Shown: in pieces, positions 8,640 through 16,386 of the stretch | Layout: every line of letters begins with the position of its first letter | How positions within the stretch are numbered: the first letter of the stretch is position 1 | From: Heyndrickxia camelliae | Lineage (GTDB): Bacteria; Bacillota; Bacilli; Bacillales; Bacillaceae_C | Assembly: GCF_002844575.1 (NCBI RefSeq) | Contig: NZ_PIQO01000019.1 | Span: 39,893-101,352, forward strand | Length of the DNA stretch: 61,460 nucleotides | Direction: 5' to 3' | Notes under the pieces: generated by a model | What the model saw: only the letters and a program-made list of their open reading frames with translations | Told to the model about the DNA's origin: nothing | Database searches by the model: none | Made by a program: the position numbers and the translations under genes

Positions 8640-9300
8640 AACATCTCCTTTCAGTATGTATCATTTACCTCTGTTGACTTTTTTCAGTACTTCCATATTT
8701 TATGCCTTTTGTTCTTTATATACAAGGAACTTGCTTTCCTAACAATTTTCCTATTCAAGCAAAAGGAAAATACACCTATCTATTCTCCCAACTAAATACT
8801 ATGCAAATAGGGATATTGCAATATTCGCCTTGGCAGTAATTGCGCCACTAACTCTAACTCTGGAAGAATCCACTAGCGGGGTTCAAACTCCACAATATAG
8901 CATCATTATTGTTTTTTTCATATCAAGAAGATTTATTAAGACGGTCTCGGTTCACATGTAGCTTATATTATAGCTTGAATGTTGATTTATTCCTCACCAG
9001 CTATATTACATTGTCCGTATCAATTTTAATATCTTCAAGGCTTATTGTCCCTTTGCACTCAGAGGTAATTCTGCTTATTAAAAGCAAACCTAATAAATCA
9101 ATAGCGATAAAAATCATATAGGCTAAATCAAAACTACCAGTATATTTCAACGATATTCCTAAAATTACAAATGGAAGGGCGCGGATTGAATTAGCGAACG
9201 GTGTCACTAAACGGTTAGCTGATGCAAAATCATATCTTCCTGGTTAGATGTTTCCAGAATAGATTTTCTTACATGTAATAATTCTGCAAATATTGCTTGA
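8640..9300. other. Gene-poor stretch with decayed fragments
   Basis: No intact gene was found. On the plus strand about 8815-8970 an open stretch without a start encodes a hydrophobic segment (IAIFALAVIAPLTLTL) that reads like the end of a transporter. On the minus strand 9001-9243 a better membrane-protein fragment is annotated separately. The stretch looks like a site of gene loss. Confidence 0.5.
9001..9243 (-). pseudogene. C-terminal remnant of an integral membrane transporter
   Basis: An open frame of about 80 codons follows a stop codon. It starts PGRYDFASANRLVTPFANS and continues through two hydrophobic segments (ALPFVILGISL and AYMIFIAIDLLGLLLISR) to a polar tail. This looks like the last part of an MFS-type transporter. 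No start codon with a ribosome binding site lies in front, and the upstream frame is closed, so the N-terminal part is missing. Confidence 0.55.
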
Positions 9301-9313
9301 TTCCTTTATAAAT

Positions 9314-9346
9314 GAAAACCCCAGCATCAAATGAATGCTGGGGTTA
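9314..9346 (-). terminator. Terminator of the VOC gene
   Basis: An AACCCCAGCAT/ATGCTGGGGTT stem lies immediately after the stop of the minus-strand gene at 9355. Confidence 0.8.
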
Positions 9347-9354
9347 AAAATTGC

Positions 9355-9732
9355 CTATCTTTCCATAACCGCAAAATAATTCCCTTCATCATCTGCAAAG
9401 TTAAAAACTTTGCCAGACGGCATGTTGACAATTTCTCCTACTGTAATGTTTTTATCCTTGAAGCCCTTATATAGTGCTTCAAGATCTTCAGTAAAAAACA
9501 TTAAGGACGGTGTACCAAGATTTATTTCTGGTGACATCTTTGCTACTAATTCCTTATTATGAAGAATGATGCTTGTTTCGCTATCTTCTGTAGGCGCAAT
9601 CTCATACCATTTAAATCCTTGTCCATTATCTTCTTTCGCGATCAGTGTAAATCCGGCTTTTTCGGTCCAAAACTTCAAGGACTCGTCTTGGTTATTTACA
9701 TATAGCATTATTTGACCGACTTTTTTAATCAT
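9355..9732 (-). CDS. VOC-superfamily (glyoxalase/bleomycin-resistance-like) protein
   Basis: 125 residues with the paired beta-alpha-beta-beta-beta modules of the vicinal-oxygen-chelate fold: QIMLYVNNQDESLKFWTEKAGF at the start and PSLMFFTEDLEALYKGF in the second half, ending FADDEGNYFAVMER. A GGGG ribosome binding site precedes the ATG. Family members bind metals or small toxic compounds; there is no evidence for a specific substrate. It is the last of four minus-strand genes (12233 to 9355) that may be co-transcribed. Confidence 0.8.
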   Translation of the reverse strand: MIKKVGQIMLYVNNQDESLKFWTEKAGFTLIAKEDNGQGFKWYEIAPTEDSETSIILHNKELVAKMSPEINLGTPSLMFFTEDLEALYKGFKDKNITVGEIVNMPSGKVFNFADDEGNYFAVMER

Positions 9733-9766
9733 CTAGATTCCCCTTTTCTAAAATATAAACTTTTTA

Positions 9767-10327
9767 TCATAATACACGATTCTTATAGTATATAGCAAAA
9801 TCAGTCCACTCCCCATTTTCATAAGAAAACTCTTTTCTTATGCATTCAAAATGGAAGCCGGTCCGTTCTGCAAGTGTGATAGAAGGTTGATTATCCACAT
9901 TAATATGAAGCTCAATCCGATGATAGCCTAAGTATTCAAAGAATGATTCAGTAGCCTTAGACACACTTTCGGTTGCATAACCGTTTTTCCAATATTGATT
10001 ATGGACGGAATATCCCATCATTGCCCATTGATACTCTTTTCTGAGGATGGTACTTATCTCTAATTTTCCAATGTTCACTCCATCCACTTTGCGAAATATC
10101 CCAAAAACATATGTGTCATCCTTTACAGCAGCCTGATAAAAACCATTTATCCATTCATTAAACCATTCCTTTGTGGATAAGGGCATATTCAAAGGGCGGC
10201 CGTCATCATATTTATATTGGGATGGTAATCGATTGTCGTAATTTATATACCAATTTTCATAGTCTTCTATTAAATACGGCCGAATGATTAGTCTCTCTGT
10301 TTCTATCCTCAAATTTGTTCTTTCCAT
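9767..10327 (-). CDS. GNAT N-acetyltransferase, RimJ/RimL type
   Basis: 186 residues. The opening LRIETERLIIRPYLIEDYENW is the usual start of RimJ/RimL-like acetyltransferases, and the C-terminal half has GYATESVSKATESFFEYLG and a terminal aromatic strand, matching the acetyl-CoA site. The start was set to the ATG at 10327, 8 nt after a GGGAG site; an in-frame ATG two codons earlier is too close to it. Substrate unknown. Confidence 0.82.
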   Translation of the reverse strand: MERTNLRIETERLIIRPYLIEDYENWYINYDNRLPSQYKYDDGRPLNMPLSTKEWFNEWINGFYQAAVKDDTYVFGIFRKVDGVNIGKLEISTILRKEYQWAMMGYSVHNQYWKNGYATESVSKATESFFEYLGYHRIELHINVDNQPSITLAERTGFHFECIRKEFSYENGEWTDFAIYYKNRVL

Positions 10328-10350
10328 ATTCATTACTCCCTTTGCAGGAT

Positions 10351-11223
10351 CTATTTCAAGTTTTTACTGAAAAAGCATAAATCATGGACATGCTCAAAGC
10401 CTGCTTTTTGATATAGAAGAATCGCTCCTTCATTAATTGAATTTACACAAAGCCCGATCTCCTGTATATTTTCATATGAAAATAACCATTGTAAGGCAAT
10501 GTTTAATAATCTTCCCCCTATTCCTTTTCTCCTAAATTCTTCTTTTACTGCAAAAAATTCAATGCTTGCCTCACCAAACTCCGGATTGGCTTCTACATAA
10601 ATATACCCGGCAAAAACGTTATGTTCTAAAGTGATGAATACTTTTCTGTCGTTATTTAATCTGTCTAAAATTTGCTGACCATTATAATATGATCGTGGAA
10701 ATGCTCGTTGGTGAAGATGTATAAAGTCAGAACGAAACTCATTTGGTAATTCTATAAGTGTTTCTCTCTCGTAAAAATTTCGTTTATGCTTCTTTATTTC
10801 CAGTATGGTTTGTTGATTCTTCATTTCAAAACCTTGTACTTCCGCAAAATGAATACTATTTAAGTTCCTTTTATTAGGAAACATATAGATTTCCTCAATA
10901 GCAGCAGGGATATGCTCTAGCATCCTTTGCCATATATCGGTTGAAATACTCCAGTTCTTTTCCGTAATAAAAGGTCCCCACATTTCAGCACTATGATTTT
11001 CGATATCAGTATCCAAACCGATGACACCGATCAATTCATCATTCTTATATGCTGTAAGGAAACTTTCCCAATACGGAATATCCAACTCATTGGTTAATAC
11101 ATTTTGGATTTCTTCTTTGTCCGTTCCACAATAGCCAATATGACACTCCGCATTTTTATTCATTATAGAAATAAATCTGGCCACATCCTCCACTTCATTT
11201 CGATCCATTCTTTTTATTTCCAT
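10351..11223 (-). CDS. GNAT N-acetyltransferase, probable tandem-domain protein
   Basis: 290 residues, about twice a single GNAT domain. The C-terminal half (about 150-290) carries the clear acetyl-CoA motif VKEEFRRKGIGGRLLNIAL and ends NEGAILLYQKAGFEHV. The N-terminal half (about 1-140) has a degenerate second copy (YKNDELIGVIGLDT, RNLNSIHFAEVQGFEM). Start ATG 11223 is 7 nt after GGGG. Substrate unknown. Confidence 0.8.
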   Translation of the reverse strand: MEIKRMDRNEVEDVARFISIMNKNAECHIGYCGTDKEEIQNVLTNELDIPYWESFLTAYKNDELIGVIGLDTDIENHSAEMWGPFITEKNWSISTDIWQRMLEHIPAAIEEIYMFPNKRNLNSIHFAEVQGFEMKNQQTILEIKKHKRNFYERETLIELPNEFRSDFIHLHQRAFPRSYYNGQQILDRLNNDRKVFITLEHNVFAGYIYVEANPEFGEASIEFFAVKEEFRRKGIGGRLLNIALQWLFSYENIQEIGLCVNSINEGAILLYQKAGFEHVHDLCFFSKNLK

Positions 11224-11264
11224 AATCATTCCCCTTCTGCCTGCAATGCGAGAATTTTTGTCGG

Positions 11265-12233
11265 TTATCCGGTACTTTTTTTTAAACTTCTATAAACCAT
11301 AAAATTTTCTTTTCCCCAATTATTTACTAATGTCTCTTTCCGTATGACCTGCCATTTATTAAAAAAGGTTTGTCCATTTTTATTGAAGAATAGGCCATTT
11401 CCAAGATAGTAAGCAGCATGAATGATATCAGAATGCTCATTTTTCCATACTATAATATCCCTTGACTGCATCTGATCAATCTCACAATCTACCTCCTTAT
11501 ACCCTCGCAATTCCAGGCCAAGCAAAAAAGTATCAGGATGGACCCACTGATTGATGATCCACTCACTCTCCTCCAAACGATTTGTTGCAGCTGCTAATGT
11601 GGCCGCCAAGCAATTAGGGCCATTCATAGTTGGAAAGCGATTTGTATATTTTTCCAAAACAGGAGTTATCTTGTCATCATAAAAATCGAGATTTTCTTCT
11701 ATATCCATATAGGATTCTGCTAATTTACTTAATAGATTCCTTTTGAAATCGACTGGTAACTGACTCCACATTTCCTTTTGAAATACAATAAATGAATCCG
11801 CTTCATCTTGTACTAAATAAGATTCCAGCAATTCTAGCGTCTCCGTTTGATGAATTATAGCTACTGCTTGTAACCCTTCTTGAACGAATACCCATGGATA
11901 TATTAATCCTCTGTTTAACCTTTTTTGTATATGTAAAATCGCCGTTCTTTTATCTTGATCAAGGCTTGAAATTAGCTGGGGATGAGCTGCACAAACATAT
12001 TTGCCATCTTTAGAAATATTCCATAGCTGGTAACTATTATTAATATCAATGTTTGTATAACTGTTATGCTCTTTAAATTCAGAGCGTGGAATAATGAGAG
12101 AGCCTATAGGCAGATAGTTTAGAACTTGTTCCATCGTTTCAAAGAAAAAAAGATCTATTTCCGGAACAGCTATTTGGCACCAACAGTCTAGTGTAGATTC
12201 ATCTAAAATGGATGTTTGATTTAAATTACTCAT
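11265..12233 (-). CDS. Uncharacterised protein with a papain/NlpC-like C-terminal region
   Basis: 322 residues, soluble. Near residue 209 is PNCLAATLAAAT, with a Cys at the start of a helix, and near residue 275 is SDIIHAAYYLGNGLFFNKNG, a His on a strand followed by glycine turns. This Cys-helix then His-strand order is the pattern of papain-fold (NlpC/P60, C39-like) enzymes. The N-terminal 200 residues are alpha/beta without a recognised motif. It starts at an ATG 6 nt after AAAGGAG. It is the first gene of the 12233-9355 minus-strand group. The papain-fold idea is an inference from two motifs. Confidence 0.5.
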   Translation of the reverse strand: MSNLNQTSILDESTLDCWCQIAVPEIDLFFFETMEQVLNYLPIGSLIIPRSEFKEHNSYTNIDINNSYQLWNISKDGKYVCAAHPQLISSLDQDKRTAILHIQKRLNRGLIYPWVFVQEGLQAVAIIHQTETLELLESYLVQDEADSFIVFQKEMWSQLPVDFKRNLLSKLAESYMDIEENLDFYDDKITPVLEKYTNRFPTMNGPNCLAATLAAATNRLEESEWIINQWVHPDTFLLGLELRGYKEVDCEIDQMQSRDIIVWKNEHSDIIHAAYYLGNGLFFNKNGQTFFNKWQVIRKETLVNNWGKENFMVYRSLKKSTG

Positions 12234-12384
12234 TTGCATCTCCTTTCCATTGTTTCTTACAATTATATACTATTTCTAACGGAATTTTCAAAATTTTTAG
12301 GATAAAACTTTTTCATTATACAATTGCCAATGATGTATGATTATGGTAAATTATATACATCTTAATTCTAGGTAGGTGATTGGC

Positions 12385-12708
12385 TTGTTCAACCGGGAAT
12401 TGGTAAAAGGAAGTACTTCTCTGCTCTTACTTCATTTATTAGAAGAGCAAGACATGTATGGCTATCAGCTTTCTAAAGAAATGGAACGACGAAGTGAGGA
12501 TGCATTTCAAATAAAAGAAGGCACATTGTACCCAGCGTTAAAAAAATTAGAAGAACAAGGTTATATTGACTCATATTGGCAGGATCAAGAGAAAGGTCCG
12601 TCTCGTAAATATTATTGCATCACAAAGGCTGGAAAAGAGGCACTACTGCAAAAGTCTAAGGAATGGAGCCGCTTTGTTGGTGTTATGACAAAGGTATTAG
12701 GAGATTAA
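12385..12708 (+). CDS. PadR-family transcriptional regulator
   Basis: 107 residues. Winged-helix PadR protein: [25 protein letters not shown] at the N-terminus, then [18 protein letters not shown] (recognition helix) and [14 protein letters not shown] (wing). The TTG at 12385 was chosen because the protein then starts FNRELVKGS as PadR proteins do, and an AGGTG site lies at the right distance; a GTG at 12376 overlaps that site. It is followed after 2 nt by the HAAS-domain gene, the usual PadR-HAAS pair, and probably represses this operon. Confidence 0.9.
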   Translation: MFNRELVKGSTSLLLLHLLEEQDMYGYQLSKEMERRSEDAFQIKEGTLYPALKKLEEQGYIDSYWQDQEKGPSRKYYCITKAGKEALLQKSKEWSRFVGVMTKVLGD

Positions 12709-12710
12709 CG

Positions 12711-13343
12711 ATGAAGAATCTAAAACAAGATTATCTGCACAAATTAAGACTAGCTTTACACAACCATCCTGAAATAGAGGATATTTTGAATGAAATATCC
12801 ACGCATATGGAGGATGGGATTAAAGATAAAATGCTAGTTGGAAAATCGGAAAAAGCAGCGACTGAAGAAGTCCTTTTTGAATTAGGAAATCCATTAGTTT
12901 TGGGAAAAAACTTTATGCAGCCTGCTCGTTCGAGAACAATGATATATTTGATTCTATTAAACTGGGCATTTTTTGTATGTGGTATATGCCTCACATTGAG
13001 CCATCAACTAAGTGATTGGGCAATAGTAAAAGATACTTGGAATTATTTATCACATAAGTCGAATTTCATCCTGCTGCTTTACTCCATGTATTGGGTTTAT
13101 GTAGGATATACTATTGGAAAGCAATACGGACCGAACGGAAAGAAAATGGTAAATAAAACAATGATGTGGGCGTCCATTCCGAATATGCTCCTGATGATTA
13201 TTACCCTATTCAATGTTATCCCTGGGGAAATGTTTTCACCTTTTCTTAATCCAGTATTTATAGCAGTTTGTGTCCTAGTAACCGTACTTTTCTTTCCACT
13301 TAGTAAGCTTGCATTTAAAATTGGGATCACTTATGGTCTCTAA
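12711..13343 (+). CDS. HAAS-domain (DUF1700-like) membrane protein
   Basis: 210 residues. The N-terminal helical HAAS-type domain (about 1-75: YLHKLRLALHNHPEIEDIL, HMEDGIKDKMLVGKSEKAA, ELGNPLVLGKNF) is followed by four hydrophobic segments. Such proteins sit beside PadR regulators and are thought to act in membrane signalling. The start is the ATG at 12711, 2 nt after the padR stop; an earlier in-frame ATG at 12663 lies inside padR and was not used. Downstream are a decayed and an intact small membrane gene that probably belong to the same unit. Confidence 0.82.
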   Translation: MKNLKQDYLHKLRLALHNHPEIEDILNEISTHMEDGIKDKMLVGKSEKAATEEVLFELGNPLVLGKNFMQPARSRTMIYLILLNWAFFVCGICLTLSHQLSDWAIVKDTWNYLSHKSNFILLLYSMYWVYVGYTIGKQYGPNGKKMVNKTMMWASIPNMLLMIITLFNVIPGEMFSPFLNPVFIAVCVLVTVLFFPLSKLAFKIGITYGL

Positions 13344-13397
13344 TTTTTTTATCTATATACATAGAATTTCTATGTATATTAAAGGAGGGCACTGAAG

Positions 13398-13875
13398 ATG
13401 GAATTTCTTTTATTGCCACTTATCATGGTATTTTTAGCTATTTTTCAGCATCGTTTTACTGGTATTTACTTTCATTCAAAAATATTGTTCAAAAGTCCTC
13501 TAAACTGCTGGAGGTGCTGTACTAATCATTAATATAGTTCTTATCACTTTCACTGTGCTAGGAACCATTTATACACCTTTTTCCATCTTGGTTTTTATGT
13601 TTCTTTCACCGATTCTAAGTAATTTGCTTGGAGTTATATTAAATCGTTTTTTTAACAATCCTTTCGAAAAAGGTTATATGCCATTCTAATCGGTCAATCA
13701 GTCTATATCGCTTTGTTTTTCTATTCCTTATCCAATGCATCCCATTTCCGTTAAAGGACCCTATAGAAAATTCATGTATGGGATCGTTTTTGGACTTTTA
13801 GTTGGCATTATAATCTGTATTTTGCAGCGATTATCGGTATTACTATATTTCTTCACCAAAGTTATCAAACAAATT
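13398..13875 (+). pseudogene. Decayed paralogue of the membrane gene at 13926
   Basis: A good ribosome binding site (GGAGGG) and an ATG at 13398 open a membrane protein that stops after about 44 codons. Other frames continue it: GGAVLIINIVLITFTVLG (from about 13512), then YAILIGQSVYIALFF (about 13677), then YRKFMYGIVFGLLVGIII (about 13760). These correspond in order to VGGVILAINILLITITALG, SAILIGQSVYMILFI and FMRGLGLLIGMIVCIG of the intact gene at 13926. At least three frameshifts are needed, the first two in A-rich runs near 13500 and 13670. Confidence 0.8.
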
Positions 13876-13889
13876 AAAATCATAATAAG

Positions 13890-13908
13890 ATGGTGCCTGG
13901 CACCGTCT
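13890..13908. repeat. REP-like palindrome GGTGCCTGGCACC
   Basis: A 13-bp near-perfect palindrome flanked by GAT and GTC lies between the end of the decayed paralogue and the ribosome binding site of the intact copy. The same motif recurs at 14389-14436. Confidence 0.65.
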
Positions 13909-13925
13909 ATTGGAGGATTTTTATC

Positions 13926-14414
13926 ATGTCATTATCTCTTTTGCTTTTTATTGCTCTTGTTTTATCTATTTTGAGTACTCGATTTATCAAAGTGAATTTT
14001 ACAGTAAAATATCAATTTCAATCACCGTTCACCGTGGGTGGTGTAATTTTAGCTATAAATATTCTGCTGATTACCATTACAGCTTTGGGTGTATTTTTCA
14101 TTCCCTTCTCCACACCCGTTTTTATAGTTTTGTCTCCAGTAGCTAGTGTTATAGCATGGGTATATATCAAACAATGTTTTCCAAAGCCTATACTGAAGAG
14201 ATTATCTGCAATTTTAATCGGTCAATCTGTTTACATGATCCTGTTCATCTATTTCTTTTACAAAAATCAACATTTAGTACCGCTCTATCCTGGAGAAGAT
14301 ACCTTTATGCGAGGTCTCGGGCTCCTAATCGGCATGATTGTTTGTATCGGTGCCACAGTAATTGGCCTCATCACGTTTTTATTACCAAAGGTACCAGGCA
14401 CCAGACTAGAATAA
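13926..14414 (+). CDS. Small polytopic membrane protein, intact copy
   Basis: 162 residues with four or five hydrophobic segments (SLSLLLFIALVLSIL, VILAINILLITITALGVFF, VFIVLSPVASVIAWVYI, AILIGQSVYMILFIYFF, LGLLIGMIVCIGATVIG). No family recognised. The start is the ATG at 13926, 8 nt after GGAGG; an earlier start at 13890 would lie in the REP-like palindrome. Its last codons (KVPGTRLE) lie inside the second REP-like element, so the natural C-terminus may have been altered. It probably belongs to the PadR/HAAS group. Confidence 0.7.
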   Translation: MSLSLLLFIALVLSILSTRFIKVNFTVKYQFQSPFTVGGVILAINILLITITALGVFFIPFSTPVFIVLSPVASVIAWVYIKQCFPKPILKRLSAILIGQSVYMILFIYFFYKNQHLVPLYPGEDTFMRGLGLLIGMIVCIGATVIGLITFLLPKVPGTRLE

Positions 14415-14436
14415 TGTTATTCTGGCACCTGGCTAC
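14389..14436. repeat. Pair of inverted REP-like motifs
   Basis: CCAGGCACCAG (about 14396-14406) and CTGGCACCTGG (about 14423-14433) form an imperfect inverted repeat with a 16-nt loop and can fold into a hairpin. The core is the same GGTGCC/GGCACC palindrome as at 13890. The element separates the 3' end of the membrane gene from the truncated hydrolase. Confidence 0.65.
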
Positions 14437-14440
14437 TCTG

Positions 14441-14661
14441 TGCAAAAACCCTAATTCAGACAACCATTCTGCAATATCTTTAAAAGGGATAATATTTCCG
14501 ATTTTTTCATCCATATTACTTCTAACGGAGTCATGAACTTTTACCACTGCTGCTGGTAACAATCCTGAAAATTCATTTGGAATGAATAAGATTCCATTTA
14601 GTGGATATTTTGTTCCAAATCCTATCATCATTTTCTCTTCAGCCACAGCGTTGAACTCCAT
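14441..14661 (-). pseudogene. N-terminal fragment of an alpha/beta hydrolase
   Basis: From ATG 14661 the frame encodes about 73 residues of an alpha/beta-hydrolase N-terminus (TKYPLNGILFIPNEFSG, LLPAAVVKVHDSV, NMDEKIGN, PFKDIAEWLSELG). It then runs into the REP-like element, where the remaining two thirds including the nucleophile region are missing. The oxyanion segment normally HGSG reads HDSV, a further sign of decay. Confidence 0.7.
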
Positions 14662-14686
14662 TGCGCTGAGAGTTTAATGCAAATAA

Positions 14687-15784
14687 TTAGACAAAGAACG
14701 TGATCACTAGGATTAATAGTATTGGTCCGAATATAATCAGATAACCCATTGGATGAGCAAAATTGATGGTCCATCCAACTCCAAAGCGTTTTTCAACAAA
14801 GATAGATGGATCATTTTTATTAAAGTAAAAGAGTCCGCCCTTCCAGTATTCCTCATCCTCATCTATGTCAGATACACCCACTACGGATGGAAATTCATTA
14901 TTTTTATCCGCATTTCCTACCTTAACCGCAAAAGTGATGGTTCCAATTAATACAATAGCTAAAAAGATAATGGGGATTAACATCTTAAAAGAATCATGTA
15001 CAAATCCCGGATGAATGGTTGTTAATTGTAAATAAGAAAATAGCCCTGTAATCAGAAAACTTATGATAAACATTAACCAGCTAGAATACTTACGTAAAGT
15101 TAGTTGACGAACCTTGGACGCTGTTGGGTTTGTTGCATTAATTTTAATTCCCGACCTTTTCGTTGCTTCCACTATTCCTAAGAACATCATTTGCATAACA
15201 AAAAGAATTAGTAACATTAAAATAGCCGATAATGGCGTCTTATTAGAAAAAGAATCCGGCTGCCCATCTGGTCCCCAATGCATTGGAATTTGTTCAGGTA
15301 AATTCGGATATTGCAATGCTGTATATACTACTAATCCAAGCGTAATGATTACCGGTAATAAAAATACATACCATGGAAGCATCTCATCTTGAAGACGAAC
15401 ATTTAAATCCGTAATTTTCACTGGTTTTACATCAACCATCCATTTTTGTTCTTTCTTCCGTTGCAATGTTTTTGCGTGAAAGTAGAAATATAAAGACATG
15501 CTAAGCAATATTATTGCAAATGTGATTCCAATTCCAGTTAGAGCTTGTGTATCCTCTGCCAGATTACTGTTTATAGCCCAAATTAAATAAAAGACTAACC
15601 CAATGACAGATAGAAAAAATACCAATAAAGAATATAACTTTTTATAAGATTGAAGTTTTTTATCCTTCACATATGAATCCGGAATGGAAACGCCAAACAC
15701 TACCGTCCTTTTCACGATATAAGGCAAGATGGTTTGCATGATAATCAATACTACCATTACTGCTATTGGAATTGTTATAGCCAT
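14687..15784 (-). CDS. DUF1648/DUF5808 membrane protein
   Basis: 365 residues with about eight membrane segments. The DUF1648 signature (LPEQIPMHWGPDGQPDSF) is near residue 165 and the C-terminal DUF5808 block (EEYWKGGLFYFNKNDPS, RFGVGWTINFAHP) near 310-345. DUF1648 also occurs in SdpI-type immunity proteins, but no toxin gene is adjacent. It follows the GntR gene after 2 nt, the common GntR-DUF1648 operon of Bacilli, and is probably controlled by it. Confidence 0.85.
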   Translation of the reverse strand: MAITIPIAVMVVLIIMQTILPYIVKRTVVFGVSIPDSYVKDKKLQSYKKLYSLLVFFLSVIGLVFYLIWAINSNLAEDTQALTGIGITFAIILLSMSLYFYFHAKTLQRKKEQKWMVDVKPVKITDLNVRLQDEMLPWYVFLLPVIITLGLVVYTALQYPNLPEQIPMHWGPDGQPDSFSNKTPLSAILMLLILFVMQMMFLGIVEATKRSGIKINATNPTASKVRQLTLRKYSSWLMFIISFLITGLFSYLQLTTIHPGFVHDSFKMLIPIIFLAIVLIGTITFAVKVGNADKNNEFPSVVGVSDIDEDEEYWKGGLFYFNKNDPSIFVEKRFGVGWTINFAHPMGYLIIFGPILLILVITFFV

Positions 15785-15786
15785 AT

Positions 15787-16191
15787 TTACCCCTTCTTTC
15801 CTTTATTTTTTGAACCCTTTAAATCCTTCACGATAGACTCAATAAGAGTGTGAATTTGTTCCTGTTCCAACCCTAGTACTAACGATTCTGCAATTTTTGG
15901 TCTCCATTGCACTGTTAATTGTTCGTATAAGGCCTCTCCAACAGCAATTGTTTTCGGAGACTGTATCACTGCACCTGATTTAGGAACAATTTGGATGATA
16001 CCCTTTTTCTCCAACTCATGATAGCTTTTATTCACTGTATGCATATTCACTCCTAAATCAGCAGCTAAAGAACGTACCGATGGGAGTGAATCTCCTGGAT
16101 TAATATCCCCTTTGGCTATTCCCTCTACAATTTGATTAAATAATTGGGTATAGATAGGAATATCAGATTGAGGTTCTATTTGTATCATCAT
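15787..16191 (-). CDS. GntR-family regulator, YtrA subfamily
   Basis: 134 residues. A winged helix at about 5-75 (PIYTQLFNQIVEGIAKGDI, LPSVRSLAADLGVNMHTVNKSY, GIIQIVPKSGAVI) is followed by a short C-terminal dimerisation tail, the size typical of YtrA-type GntR proteins. The ATG at 16191 has an AGAGGTGG site 7 nt upstream; a longer frame to 16284 covers the promoter region and was rejected. It is the first gene of the operon and probably represses it through the inverted repeat at 16211. Confidence 0.88.
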   Translation of the reverse strand: MMIQIEPQSDIPIYTQLFNQIVEGIAKGDINPGDSLPSVRSLAADLGVNMHTVNKSYHELEKKGIIQIVPKSGAVIQSPKTIAVGEALYEQLTVQWRPKIAESLVLGLEQEQIHTLIESIVKDLKGSKNKGKKG

Positions 16192-16210
16192 CCGTTTTCC
16201 ACCTCTTTTT

Positions 16211-16229
16211 GTTATACTTTTACTATAAC
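16211..16229. promoter_or_regulatory. Candidate GntR/YtrA operator
   Basis: GTTATA and TATAAC form a perfect inverted repeat with a 7-nt centre directly upstream of the GntR ribosome binding site. An additional 11-nt palindrome (AGAACAGTTCT) lies next to it at about 16229-16240. Confidence 0.5.
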
Positions 16230-16386
16230 AGAACTGTTCTAGATTGTATAGAACAATTTTGTTCAAAATTAAAAAATAGGCCATTTATTACTTTCTTTTC
16301 CATATGTAAGCCTCATTCATTGAAAGAATCTTTAAAAATTGATATTCTAAAATTTGCAACATACTAATTTAAAGGAGAGATGTTTG

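Noticed and set aside
9767-12233. Antibiotic-resistance island (GNAT, GNAT, VOC)
   Set aside because: The families are generic, no resistance-specific motif or mobile element flanks them, and base composition matches the surroundings.
14687-15784. SdpI-type immunity gene of a cannibalism toxin system
   Set aside because: DUF1648 is shared, but no toxin or maturation gene is adjacent and the GntR-DUF1648 pair is common in Bacilli without toxins.
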